A stretch of DNA of 56,925 bases from PALSA-1296 sp038210275 (GTDB lineage Bacteria > Bacteroidota > Ignavibacteria > Palsa-1295): positions 1-56,925 of the forward strand of contig JBBQWV010000022.1 in assembly GCA_038210275.1 (NCBI GenBank), in the 5' to 3' direction. The notes under the pieces were generated by a model. The model was given only the letters and a program-made list of their open reading frames with translations. It had not been told where the DNA came from and searched no databases. Positions 16,247 to 24,954 of the stretch are shown here, in pieces. Position numbers and translations under genes: made by a program. The number at the start of each line of letters is the position of its first letter. The stretch's first letter is position 1.

Positions 16247-17152
16247 TTATACTTGATATCCAAATCCTTTTAATGCGATTCTATCATTGCGCCAATCGCT
16301 TTTGGCTTTGATGTGTAGTTCAAGATATACGGGATGTTCGATAAATTGTTCGATAGATCTGCGTGCCCTTGCCCCGAGAGTCTTCAGCATCTCTCCGCCT
16401 TTGCCGATGAGAATGGATTTCTGAGAATCACGTTCGACCATTATATCAGCGCTGATGAACCACTTACCTTCTTCGCGTTCAGCGTAGTCTGTAATGACTA
16501 CTTCTGTTGAATATGGAATCTCCTCCCGGAATTCATGGAAAATCGCCTCGCGTATCAGCTCGCTTGCAAAGAAGCGTTCGTTCTGATCGCTGAGTTGATC
16601 GGTATCGTAGAATGGTTTATCGCTCGGAAGATATTTATGCAAGACTTCAATAAGCCGCTTCGTATTGTATTCCTTGCGCGAAGAAATCGGAATAATATCG
16701 GCAAATAAATTCATTTCGCCATATTGTTGAAGAGTCGGTAGGATATCCCGTTTGTCTTTAAAGAGATCAAACTTTGAAAGAGCAAGCACGATAGGTTTCT
16801 TTCCGGCTATCTCCATATACTTCTTCCATTCTTTCGGCAATGCCCGTTCAGGCGTCATCATCGCTTCGGCAAGAAGCAAGATCACATCGGCATCATCGAA
16901 CGAATGAGTTACTTCAGATAGAAGTGCTTTATGATGGAGCGTCGTCGGGCGAGGCATGATACCTGGAGTATCAAGAAAAATGATCTGCTCGTTTTCGGAT
17001 GAGAATATCCCAAGCACACGCTTACGAGTTGTCTGCGGCTTGGCGGACATGATCGAAAGCTTCGTGCCAAGCAGCGAATTAAGCAGCGTAGATTTACCGG
17101 CATTCGGAATGCCGATGATGGCACAATAACCTGATTTGAAATTATTTTCCAA
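16247..17152 (-). CDS. era: GTPase Era, 16S rRNA maturation factor
   Basis: 301 aa, normal length. N-terminal GTPase: G1 GIPNAGKST (14-22), G3 DTPG (61-64), and G4 read as SKFD (126-129) where NKxD is usual. C-terminal KH domain with GKGGEMLKTLGARARRSIE binds the 3' end of 16S rRNA during 30S assembly. Ends with the family-typical WRNDRIALKGFGY. The Asn-to-Ser change at G4 is unusual but can still give guanine selectivity in some GTPases. Repeat copy 3 separates it from the gene downstream of the repeat (17293). Confidence 0.93.
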   Translation of the reverse strand: MENNFKSGYCAIIGIPNAGKSTLLNSLLGTKLSIMSAKPQTTRKRVLGIFSSENEQIIFLDTPGIMPRPTTLHHKALLSEVTHSFDDADVILLLAEAMMTPERALPKEWKKYMEIAGKKPIVLALSKFDLFKDKRDILPTLQQYGEMNLFADIIPISSRKEYNTKRLIEVLHKYLPSDKPFYDTDQLSDQNERFFASELIREAIFHEFREEIPYSTEVVITDYAEREEGKWFISADIMVERDSQKSILIGKGGEMLKTLGARARRSIEQFIEHPVYLELHIKAKSDWRNDRIALKGFGYQV

Positions 17153-17173
17153 AATATTTTTAATTCAAAAGTA

Positions 17174-17285
17174 TATCATTGCGAGAAAGGCTTTAGCCTT
17201 TCGTGGCAATCTAAGATATTAAATAAGATACTTCATTGAAAATTTTAGGTCGCCACGTCGGGCTATCGCCCTCCTCGCGATGACG
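17174..17285. repeat. Family A inverted-repeat element, copy 3
   Basis: About 112 bp. Ends TATCATTGCGAGAAAGGC and GCCCTCCTCGCGATGACG; interior contains GGCAATCTAAGATATT and TTTTAGGTCGCC in inverted relation. Sits between era (upstream on the minus strand begins at 17152) and the sugar-binding protein gene end at 17293. Confidence 0.75.
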
Positions 17286-17292
17286 TTAAAAC

Positions 17293-18510
17293 TTATGGTT
17301 CAGAAAGTAATTCACTCACTCTCTTATCACAACTCCTCATCGCCTCTTCAGGAGTTTTCTTTTTATATAACGCTTGCGCTGTTTCATCTTCTAAAATCGC
17401 TTCTATCTCAAGCCATTTGGGATGAACTGGCGTCATCCGAGCATTAGCAAGCTGTTCTATAAATACATTACCCTGATTTCTCTTTAGATAAAAACTATCT
17501 TGTTGTAATTTCTTATCTGCCGGAAAAATATTGAATGCTTTTGCAAGCCGAAGTTCATTGTCAGGGCGAGTCAAAAATTCTACAAGTTTTTTCGCTGCGG
17601 GTTTCATCTCAGAAGCTGAATTCACGGCAAGATATTCACCGCCAGCGAATGAAACTCCTGGATGTCCATTATTGCCTGGGAATGGAACACAATTCCAATG
17701 AAAATCAGCTTTCTCAAGAGGCTTCAAAAGCCATGCGCCACTGAAGAGAATACCGAGCTTTCCGCGCTTAAACAGGTCATCAAGATTTTTTTGTGTTTCT
17801 AATACTCCAACCTCAAGTTGCTTCACATAGAATGTAAGCGCTTCGATATTTTCTTTTGTAGCAAAAGTCGGATTGCCATTTTTATCGAGGATATCTCCGC
17901 CATTTGACCATATCTGCGGCAATATTTTTTTGTAGAGGCGGTGGACGTCTGAACCATTAACACCGATGCCATTGCCAATCCCACTCTTTTGAATCTCGTC
18001 AGCGATGAAATACATTCCATTCCACGAATTGATGGAGGAATCATCGCGTTTACCGACTTGTGAGATTAGATTATCATTGACAAATAAAACTCGAGTATCA
18101 ACGAACCACGGCACTGCAAAAAAATGATTTTTCCAAATACCCGGTTCATTTGCATATTCAGGAGCATTTTCGAATCGTGGTTTAATAGATGAATCACTCG
18201 TCAAATCTTCGAGAACATTACTCGAAGAGAATTGTGCGATCCAATCGCTGCCAAGTTCAAGGACATCAGGCGCTGTACGGGAATTGAAATTAATCATCAA
18301 TTTCGTTTTGCCGTCTGCCCAACTTAAATCCATTACTTCAACATTAACATCAGGATTTTCTTTGCTGAAGTCTGAAAGAACAGAATCAAGAACTTTGCGC
18401 TGACCAGGTTCAGTCCAAAAGTGCGAGAAACGGATGGTGTTGGATTTCTTATTGGGACTGCATGAGAGGAAGATGAAAGCAAGCAGACAGAGGAAGAATG
18501 TGATTCGCAT
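17293..18510 (-). CDS. ABC transporter sugar-binding lipoprotein (family 1 extracellular solute-binding)
   Basis: 405 aa from the Met at 18510 (MRITFFLCLLAFIFLSCS), which gives a clean lipoprotein signal with lipobox LSCS; longer starts run into a palindromic repeat and the secA 3' region. The family-1 fold is visible as IRFSHFWTEPGQRKVLDSVL, then NPDVNVEV, APDVLELGSDWIAQF and the GAWLLKPLEKADFHW segment. It would capture an oligosaccharide or glycerol-3-phosphate-type ligand outside the membrane. No permease is adjacent, but a MalF/UgpA-type permease lies at 55493, and the two could form one dispersed system. Confidence 0.85.
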   Translation of the reverse strand: MRITFFLCLLAFIFLSCSPNKKSNTIRFSHFWTEPGQRKVLDSVLSDFSKENPDVNVEVMDLSWADGKTKLMINFNSRTAPDVLELGSDWIAQFSSSNVLEDLTSDSSIKPRFENAPEYANEPGIWKNHFFAVPWFVDTRVLFVNDNLISQVGKRDDSSINSWNGMYFIADEIQKSGIGNGIGVNGSDVHRLYKKILPQIWSNGGDILDKNGNPTFATKENIEALTFYVKQLEVGVLETQKNLDDLFKRGKLGILFSGAWLLKPLEKADFHWNCVPFPGNNGHPGVSFAGGEYLAVNSASEMKPAAKKLVEFLTRPDNELRLAKAFNIFPADKKLQQDSFYLKRNQGNVFIEQLANARMTPVHPKWLEIEAILEDETAQALYKKKTPEEAMRSCDKRVSELLSEP

Positions 18511-18519
18511 TTCGCGTTT

Positions 18520-18555
18520 CGTGATTCGTGATCGAACCACGAACCACGAATCACG
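18520..18555. repeat. Palindromic repeat between secA and the sugar-binding lipoprotein
   Basis: CGTGATTCGTG (18520-18530) and its exact complement CACGAATCACG (18545-18555) with extra CACGAA copies around them. Lies just upstream of the lipoprotein start and nine or so bases after the secA stop, so it may separate or attenuate the two transcripts. Confidence 0.7.
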
Positions 18556-18565
18556 AATGACGAAC

Positions 18566-21500
18566 TTACATTCCTGCCCCATGGCAATTCTTATATTTCT
18601 TCCCGCTTCCGCAAGGGCATGGGTCATTTCTGCCGATCTTCGGACCGACTTTTACCGGTACTTTCGGAGCATTTTGGGGCGGAGGCATTCCCTGCTCATT
18701 TCCATTGTAGCCACTTGGTGAAGCAGTTACAGTCGAATTATATTCCTGCTTTGTTGCGACCATCCGGCGCGTACTCGGTTGGCGATTCGGCATTAGTCTC
18801 TTTCCTGATTCCTGATTCGGCTGACGCTCCTCCATTTGCGGATAAAGCTTCAACGTCATTTCCAAAATGCCGTCACGAATAAATGTCAGCATCTGCATAA
18901 ACATCTTATATCCTTCCTGCTTATATTCAATAAGCGGATCTTTCTGTCCATACGAACGAAGATGAATTCCCTCTTTCAAGTCATCCATTTCGCGAAGATG
19001 TTCTTTCCATTTTTCATCAATAACTTGCAGCGTTGCGTAGCGCTCAAGCTGTGCCATTAATTCCGAGCCAAGTTGCTGCTCTTTGCGCTCATAGAAACCC
19101 TTTGCTTCTTCGAATATCTTGCGCTTTATTCCATCGCCCCCAAGCTGTGCCCACTCTTGCTGATTGACGGGAACATCCGTCATAAAGAATGTGAGTATGT
19201 CATCATGGAGAGCTTCGTAATTACCTTGATCGTAATGAGTATCAACAACTTCACCAACAGCATCATGAAGCATCTCAAGAATTTCATCTTTCAAGCGTTC
19301 ACCATAAAGTGCATGGCGGCGGCGATCGTAGATTACTTCGCGTTGCGAGTTCATCACATTGTCGTATTCGAGAAGTCGTTTGCGCGTTGCAAAATTATTC
19401 TCTTCAACTTTTTTCTGTGCGCGCTCGACGGATTTAGTGATCATTGAATGCTGGATGACTTCTCCTTCTTTTAGTCCTAAACGCGTCATCACACCCGCAA
19501 TGCGTTCAGAACCAAAGAGACGCATCAAATCATCTTCTAAAGATAAAAAGAATTGCGTCGAACCCGGATCGCCTTGACGACCTGATCTTCCGCGAAGCTG
19601 GCGGTCAATGCGGCGAGATTCATGTCGTTCTGTTCCAACGATATGTAAGCCACCAGCATCGGCAACTCCGGCGCCAAGTTTAATATCAGTACCACGCCCT
19701 GCCATGTTCGTTGCAATAGTTACTGCGCTTCGTAATCCGGCATTTTGAATTATCTCCGCTTCCCGGGCATTCTGCTTTGCATTGAGTACATTGTGCGGAA
19801 TGTTTAATCTCTTGAGCATACGCGAGATAGTCTCAGAAACTTCAACACTTGTAGTACCGACAAGTGTAGGCTGACCTTTTGCGCTTGCAGCTTGAATCTC
19901 TTCGATCACTGCATTGTATTTTTCGCGACGAGTGCGATAGACGTTATCTTCACGGTCATCACGATCTATTTCTCTGTTCGTAGGAATGACGACAACATCA
20001 AGTTTATAAATTTCGAAGAATTCACCTGCCTCTGTTTCAGCCGTTCCGGTCATACCTGCAAGCTTTTTATAAAGCCTGAAATAATTTTGCAGAGTGATCG
20101 TCGCCATCGTCTGCGTATCGCGCTCAACCTGTACGCTCTCTTTCGCCTCGATAGCCTGATGCAGACCTTCTGAGTAGCGTCGTCCGGCAAGAATACGTCC
20201 GGTGAATTCATCGACGATCATCACCTTTCCATCTTGCACAACATACTCGACATCTTTTTCATAGAGCGAGTAAGCGCGAAGAAGTTGTGAGATCGTATGC
20301 AAACGGTCTGAACGATCAGCGTAAAGAACGTTGAGCTGATCTTTCTTTATCTGTTTTTCCTCAGCCGAAATATGATCAAGCTCCATCTGCGAAAGCTCAG
20401 TTGCAATATCGGGAAGGATGAAGAGATCACGATCTGTTCCGTCAGCGGCAAGAACGTCACGTCCTTTATCAGTGAGATCAATTTGATGATTTTTTTCTTC
20501 GATGACGAAAAAGAGCTCATCGTCAATAAGGTGCATATTCCTGCTTGAATCACGCATATATTCAAGCTCTGTAGTCTGCATGAGCTTCAAAGTATCACCG
20601 TCTGAAATCAGCTTCATCAGGCGCTTATTCTTTGCCATTCCGTGATGAGCGCGAACGAGTAGAACTCCCGCTTCTTTTTTCTTCTCCGCATCGCCGGTCT
20701 TGAGAAGTTCTTCTGCTTCACCTACCATTTTTGCGACGAGATTTTTCTGCGCATTGATAAGTCGCTCAACCTGAGGCTTTAGCTCATCGAATTTATGCTC
20801 CGAACTTTCGACCGGACCGGAAATAATAAGCGGAGTACGCGCTTCATCAATCAGCACCGAATCAACCTCATCAACCATTGCAAAATTATGAGGACGCTGC
20901 ACCATGTCTTCAACCCTCGTCACCATGTTATCACGCAAGTAGTCGAAGCCAAATTCGTTGTTGGTGCCGTAGGTGATATCAGCATCGTATTCTTTCTTCC
21001 TATCCCACGGCTGCATGGTCTGCAAGATTACACCAACGTTCAGACCTAAGAATTTAAATATCTCTCCCACCCATTCGGAATCACGCTGTGCAAGGTAATC
21101 ATTAACTGTTACCAGATGAACACCTTTTCCGGAAAGCGCATTGAGATACATCGGAAGCGTTGCAACAAGTGTCTTTCCTTCGCCGGTTGCCATTTCAGCG
21201 ATCTTGCCTTGATGCAAAACTACGCCACCGATAAGCTGAACATCATAAGGGATCATATCCCATTTTACTTTCTGACCTGCGGCAAGCCATTCCTTACCAA
21301 CATGACGACGGCAGGCATCTTTGACTACAGCAAAAGCTTCGGGAAGAAGATCATCAAGCGTTAACTTTGTTTCTTCGAGAAGTTCTTTCTGAAGATCATC
21401 GAGTCTATCGAAGATTTTGATGCGTTCATCATGAGGAATATCTTGCTTCAGATCTTCGCGAAGCTGAGTCATTTCATCTTCGATCGCACCAGTGGCTTCT

Positions 21501-21661
21501 TTAATTCGTGCGCGAAACTCTAACGTCTTCGCTTGAAGTTCTTCATCGCTTAGCGAAGCAAGCTTTGCATATTCTTCGTTAATTTGGTCAACGATAGGAA
21601 GCAGCTCTTTAACGTCTTTATCAGTTTTCGAACCGAGTATCTTTTGTAAAAACTTTAGCAT
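18566..21661 (-). CDS. secA: Preprotein translocase ATPase SecA
   Basis: 1031 aa motor that drives unfolded exported proteins through SecYEG. Walker A MATGEGKTL (157-165), the DEVDSVLIDEARTPL Walker B/DEAD region, the LAGMTGTA motif, RGRSGRQGDPG in the second nucleotide-binding fold, and a C-terminal zinc SEC-C motif C-P-C-G...C-H that binds SecB or lipids. A helical insertion at about residues 55-105 lengthens the N-terminus relative to E. coli SecA, as in Bacteroidetes/Chlorobi homologues. Supplies the Sec step for the many T9SS cargo proteins here. Confidence 0.97.
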   Translation of the reverse strand: MLKFLQKILGSKTDKDVKELLPIVDQINEEYAKLASLSDEELQAKTLEFRARIKEATGAIEDEMTQLREDLKQDIPHDERIKIFDRLDDLQKELLEETKLTLDDLLPEAFAVVKDACRRHVGKEWLAAGQKVKWDMIPYDVQLIGGVVLHQGKIAEMATGEGKTLVATLPMYLNALSGKGVHLVTVNDYLAQRDSEWVGEIFKFLGLNVGVILQTMQPWDRKKEYDADITYGTNNEFGFDYLRDNMVTRVEDMVQRPHNFAMVDEVDSVLIDEARTPLIISGPVESSEHKFDELKPQVERLINAQKNLVAKMVGEAEELLKTGDAEKKKEAGVLLVRAHHGMAKNKRLMKLISDGDTLKLMQTTELEYMRDSSRNMHLIDDELFFVIEEKNHQIDLTDKGRDVLAADGTDRDLFILPDIATELSQMELDHISAEEKQIKKDQLNVLYADRSDRLHTISQLLRAYSLYEKDVEYVVQDGKVMIVDEFTGRILAGRRYSEGLHQAIEAKESVQVERDTQTMATITLQNYFRLYKKLAGMTGTAETEAGEFFEIYKLDVVVIPTNREIDRDDREDNVYRTRREKYNAVIEEIQAASAKGQPTLVGTTSVEVSETISRMLKRLNIPHNVLNAKQNAREAEIIQNAGLRSAVTIATNMAGRGTDIKLGAGVADAGGLHIVGTERHESRRIDRQLRGRSGRQGDPGSTQFFLSLEDDLMRLFGSERIAGVMTRLGLKEGEVIQHSMITKSVERAQKKVEENNFATRKRLLEYDNVMNSQREVIYDRRRHALYGERLKDEILEMLHDAVGEVVDTHYDQGNYEALHDDILTFFMTDVPVNQQEWAQLGGDGIKRKIFEEAKGFYERKEQQLGSELMAQLERYATLQVIDEKWKEHLREMDDLKEGIHLRSYGQKDPLIEYKQEGYKMFMQMLTFIRDGILEMTLKLYPQMEERQPNQESGKRLMPNRQPSTRRMVATKQEYNSTVTASPSGYNGNEQGMPPPQNAPKVPVKVGPKIGRNDPCPCGSGKKYKNCHGAGM

Positions 21662-21683
21662 TGTAGAAATAAAAATTCAAATG

Positions 21684-21802
21684 ATGTCATCTCGAGAAAG
21701 GCTTTAACCTTTAATGATAATCTAAAATCTTGATAATGGATACACTGATGAAGATTTTAGATTGCTTTGTCGTCCGCTAGGGCAGACTCCTCGCAATAAC
21801 AT
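21684..21802. repeat. Family A inverted-repeat element, copy 4
   Basis: About 119 bp between secA and the ppx gene. Left end GATGTCATCTCGAGAAAGGC, right end GACTCCTCGCAATAACAT. Its ends have drifted more than those of copies 1 and 2. Interior AATCTAAAATCTTGATAA and GAAGATTTTAGATTGC pair and closely match copy 5. Confidence 0.75.
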
Positions 21803-21810
21803 AAATAGGG

Positions 21811-23376
21811 TTATACTTCCACGAATTTTACTTCGCGGCCATAGACTTCCTCAAACAGCATTTTCTTCCGCTCCGCTCCCCAGATTTCGAGTTCGAGGTC
21901 GCGAGCAGCGTTTTTCTTCGGTTTTAGCCTGAATTCAATGCTGTTTCGATGAATTAGGCAGTTTACGGTTTTGACTATTCCGATGTTTCCTCTGTCCAAA
22001 CCCTCAGCTATCCTAATGATCGCAGAAAGCTTGCGAACCAGATCACGATGCTCATCACTATGAAGACGGGCAAAACCCTCATGCTTTAACTTCGGATGGG
22101 ACTTGCGATGATAGCGCGCAATATTGGCAATGATCTCGATCTCCTCGTTTGTAAATCCTAAAAGATCGGCGTGACTAATGATGTAATAGGAATGCTGATG
22201 ATGTTCGGTATGAGAAATATGATAACCTATATCGTGCAAAAGGCAGGCATAAAAAAGATAATTCCGTGCATCAACTCCAAGCCCATGCAGACGTTTTGTT
22301 TGGTCAAAAATTGAAAGCGAAAGTTCGGCTATATGCTCAGCATGAGTTTGCTCGTAATTTGAAATCTCAGCCAAATGTCTAACACTTTGCTCACGAACGT
22401 CACGGATCTTTCGATGAGCTGAACCATCACTTCTAAGATGATTGATGTAATCATAGATCACACCTTCGCGTAATGCATAGCTACTTACCGTCAATTCTTT
22501 GATCCCCAGAAGCCGCATGGATTCTTCAAGGATCAATGCTCCGGCAATAATAATATCGGAACGGCGCTCATCAAGACCAGGAATGCGTTTGCGATCTATT
22601 GACGTGCCAACCGATAAAAGTTTGTGAACAACGTCTTTGACTTCGGCAAAAGTAAATGTAAAATTATTTAAGCGGACGCTAATCGCTTGCGAATTCGAAA
22701 GCCCCGTTCGCATTGCTGCAATAATAGAAGCCACAGCCTGAATCGTCCCGCTTGATCCGGCAGCAATGACATATTTCCGCTTCTTGATCTCCCTCGCTGG
22801 CGGAGTTAATTCACCAATGATATGCCGTCTTGCCTCTTCGATAGCACGAAGTGAAGGGCGTTCAGAGAGTCCGAATTTTTTGGTGAGCCTGATCGCTCCG
22901 AGTTTAAGGCTGGTAATATACTTAACACTTCCTTTCTCGCCGATCACATATTCCGTTGAACCGCCACCAATATCAATAACAAGTGCTCGCTTCGTATAGA
23001 AGGGTAATGCTTGAAGAACTCCGAGATAAACGAGGCGACCTTCTTCAACACCTGACACTATATCTATTGAAAGTCCAACCTCAGCCCGTGCTCTGCGAAT
23101 AAAAACATCGCGGTTCTGTGCCTCTCGAATGGCGCTTGTTGCAATAGCGCGAATGGATTTGACCTTACGTGCCGAGATGATTGCCTTGAAGCGACGAAGA
23201 CAGGCTATGCCGCGTTCCATCGCCTCTTCGGTCAGCAGTTTCATATCTGCTCCGCTTTCGCCGAGGCGAACCATTTCCTTCTCGGAAGCGACAACGCGAA
23301 ACGAACCGTTCGGCTTCGCCTCAGCGATGACAAGATGAAAAGAATTTGTTCCGAGATCTATAGCGGCAAGACGCAT
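21811..23376 (-). CDS. ppx: Exopolyphosphatase / pppGpp phosphohydrolase (Ppx/GppA) with HD domain
   Basis: 521 aa. N-terminal ASKHA-type fold with IDLGTNSFHLVIAEA (phosphate-1 loop) and VIDIGGGSTEYVIG (phosphate-2 loop). C-terminal HD-like domain from about residue 320, with YACLLHDIGYHISH and IANIARYHRKSHPK. The family releases phosphate from inorganic polyphosphate or the 5' phosphate of pppGpp and so links to the stringent response. The sequence does not separate Ppx from GppA activity. It ends 31 bases upstream-side of the rho gene region on the same strand and may follow rho in transcription. Confidence 0.9.
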   Translation of the reverse strand: MRLAAIDLGTNSFHLVIAEAKPNGSFRVVASEKEMVRLGESGADMKLLTEEAMERGIACLRRFKAIISARKVKSIRAIATSAIREAQNRDVFIRRARAEVGLSIDIVSGVEEGRLVYLGVLQALPFYTKRALVIDIGGGSTEYVIGEKGSVKYITSLKLGAIRLTKKFGLSERPSLRAIEEARRHIIGELTPPAREIKKRKYVIAAGSSGTIQAVASIIAAMRTGLSNSQAISVRLNNFTFTFAEVKDVVHKLLSVGTSIDRKRIPGLDERRSDIIIAGALILEESMRLLGIKELTVSSYALREGVIYDYINHLRSDGSAHRKIRDVREQSVRHLAEISNYEQTHAEHIAELSLSIFDQTKRLHGLGVDARNYLFYACLLHDIGYHISHTEHHQHSYYIISHADLLGFTNEEIEIIANIARYHRKSHPKLKHEGFARLHSDEHRDLVRKLSAIIRIAEGLDRGNIGIVKTVNCLIHRNSIEFRLKPKKNAARDLELEIWGAERKKMLFEEVYGREVKFVEV

Positions 23377-23407
23377 CTATCTGAAACTGAATTGTAGAAA
23401 TAAAAAT

Positions 23408-24691
23408 TTAGCTCGACATACTCCGTAAGAACTCTTTATTGGTCTTTGTGCCGCGCATTTTCTCCAAGAGAAATTCCATAGCATCAATTGGATTAAGATC
23501 GGAGAGCAGTTTGCGCAGGATATAGATCCTGTTGAGTTCATCAGCGCTAAGCAGGAGTTCTTCTTTTCTGGTGCTCGACATATTAACGTTTATCGCCGGG
23601 AAGATTCTACGGTCTGCAAGTTTACGGTCGAGCATAATTTCCATATTGCCTGTGCCTTTGAATTCTTCGAAAATAACTTCGTCCATACGCGAACCGGTTT
23701 CGACAAGTGCTGTCGCGATGATCGTCAGCGATCCGCCTTCTTCGATATTACGCGCAGCTCCGAAAAAACGCTTTGGCTTATGCAATGCATTGGCATCCAC
23801 ACCTCCAGAAAGAATTTTTCCTGAATGCGGCGTTACCGTATTATGTGCACGAGCAAGACGAGTGATCGAATCGAGTAAGATCACCACATCCTGCTTTGCT
23901 TCGACAAGACGCTTTGCTTTCTCGATCACCATATCGGCAACCTGAACGTGACGCTCAGGCGGTTCGTCGAAGGTAGAAGCAATAACTTCAGCGCGCACTG
24001 AGCGCTCCATATCGGTAACTTCTTCAGGGCGTTCATCAATAAGCAGAACAATAAGCTTAATTTCAGGATGATTGCGGACGATGGAGTTCGCAATTTTCTG
24101 AAGGATGATCGTCTTACCCGATTTGGGCTGCGAGACAATAAGTCCGCGTTGTCCTTTTCCGATTGGGCTGACAATATCCATGATACGCATGGAGTATTCG
24201 CCGGGTGAAGTTTCTAGAATGATCTGCTTATTCGGATAGAGCGGCGTAAGATTATCAAAGAGCGCTCTTTCACGTGCATAATCTACAGGCTGGTAATTAA
24301 TCTTATCAACTTTCAGCAATGCAAAAAATCTTTCGCCGTCTTTTGGAGGACGAACGGAGCCTTCGACAGTGTCTCCTGTCCTGAGATTAAATTTCTTTAC
24401 TTGCGACGGCGAGACATAAATATCATCTGCCGATGAAAGATAATTATAATCGGTAGAGCGAAGGAAGCCGTAACCATCGGGCAAGAGTTCGAGAACTCCC
24501 GAGGCAAGAGAGCCGCTTTCTTCTTCTTTGCCATTGACGATGCCGCCACTTTTCTTTGCAGCATCGGCTTCTAATATCTTAAAAATAAGATCCTGTTTGC
24601 GGAGGTCTTGGAAGCCTTCAATGCCGAAGGTCTTGGCGATCTCGTTCAGCTCGACGATCTTTTTCGATTTCAGTTCAACTGGGTTCAACAT
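23408..24691 (-). CDS. rho: Transcription termination factor Rho
   Basis: 427 aa from the Met at 24691 (MLNPVELKSKKIVELNEIA), which matches the usual Rho N-terminus; a longer frame upstream lacks homology. Order: Rho N-domain, cold-shock RNA-binding fold (GVLELLPDGYGFLR, about 66-78), then the RecA-like motor with P-loop QPKSGKT (about 188-194) and DEAR-like VLLIDERPEEV. Helicase that ends untranslated transcripts. A short linker rich in Gly/Glu separates the first two domains. The upstream ~200 bases contain a promoter-like element, suggesting a long leader that could serve in autoregulation, as known for rho in other bacteria. Confidence 0.97.
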   Translation of the reverse strand: MLNPVELKSKKIVELNEIAKTFGIEGFQDLRKQDLIFKILEADAAKKSGGIVNGKEEESGSLASGVLELLPDGYGFLRSTDYNYLSSADDIYVSPSQVKKFNLRTGDTVEGSVRPPKDGERFFALLKVDKINYQPVDYARERALFDNLTPLYPNKQIILETSPGEYSMRIMDIVSPIGKGQRGLIVSQPKSGKTIILQKIANSIVRNHPEIKLIVLLIDERPEEVTDMERSVRAEVIASTFDEPPERHVQVADMVIEKAKRLVEAKQDVVILLDSITRLARAHNTVTPHSGKILSGGVDANALHKPKRFFGAARNIEEGGSLTIIATALVETGSRMDEVIFEEFKGTGNMEIMLDRKLADRRIFPAINVNMSSTRKEELLLSADELNRIYILRKLLSDLNPIDAMEFLLEKMRGTKTNKEFLRSMSS

Positions 24692-24749
24692 AGTAAAATG
24701 GGGTAAGAGATACGAAACGTGGTTAATTAATTTGAATAAAAAGAGCGGG

Positions 24750-24938
24750 TCAGGGGCAAAAAATCTTCCTAAACCGTTGGAATCCTTCAAGAAACAGGTA
24801 TAAACAAACTCGGATTAATCCTGCAAATAGCAGTGAAACTGGTAGATTAGCGCGTGGTTCCTTGGAGTTATATCTTCTTGGTAATACAAATATACGGAAT
24901 TTTTGGGGTAATGTTTCGAAAAATTCAAATTCATCCAT
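24750..24938 (-). CDS. Possible small membrane protein between folC and rho
   Basis: Open frame of 62 codons from the Met at 24938: MDEFEFFETLPQKFRIFVLP, a basic middle, one hydrophobic stretch (LPVSLLFAGLIRVCLYLFL) and a basic end. It follows the folC stop by 17 bases on the same strand. Against it: a promoter-like TATATTTG lies inside it, and I know no homologue. Either a real small protein or the by-product of the long rho leader. Confidence 0.3.
   Translation of the reverse strand: MDEFEFFETLPQKFRIFVLPRRYNSKEPRANLPVSLLFAGLIRVCLYLFLEGFQRFRKIFCP
24887..24894 (-). promoter_or_regulatory. Promoter -7-like element for rho
   Basis: TATATTTG followed by TATTACC on the minus strand. It fits the Bacteroidetes-type -7 consensus TAnnTTTG and matches the same element near other genes here. 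It lies ~195 bases before the rho start, implying a long 5' leader. The -33 element is not clear. Confidence 0.5.
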
Positions 24939-24954
24939 AGTGACTATTGCTTTG

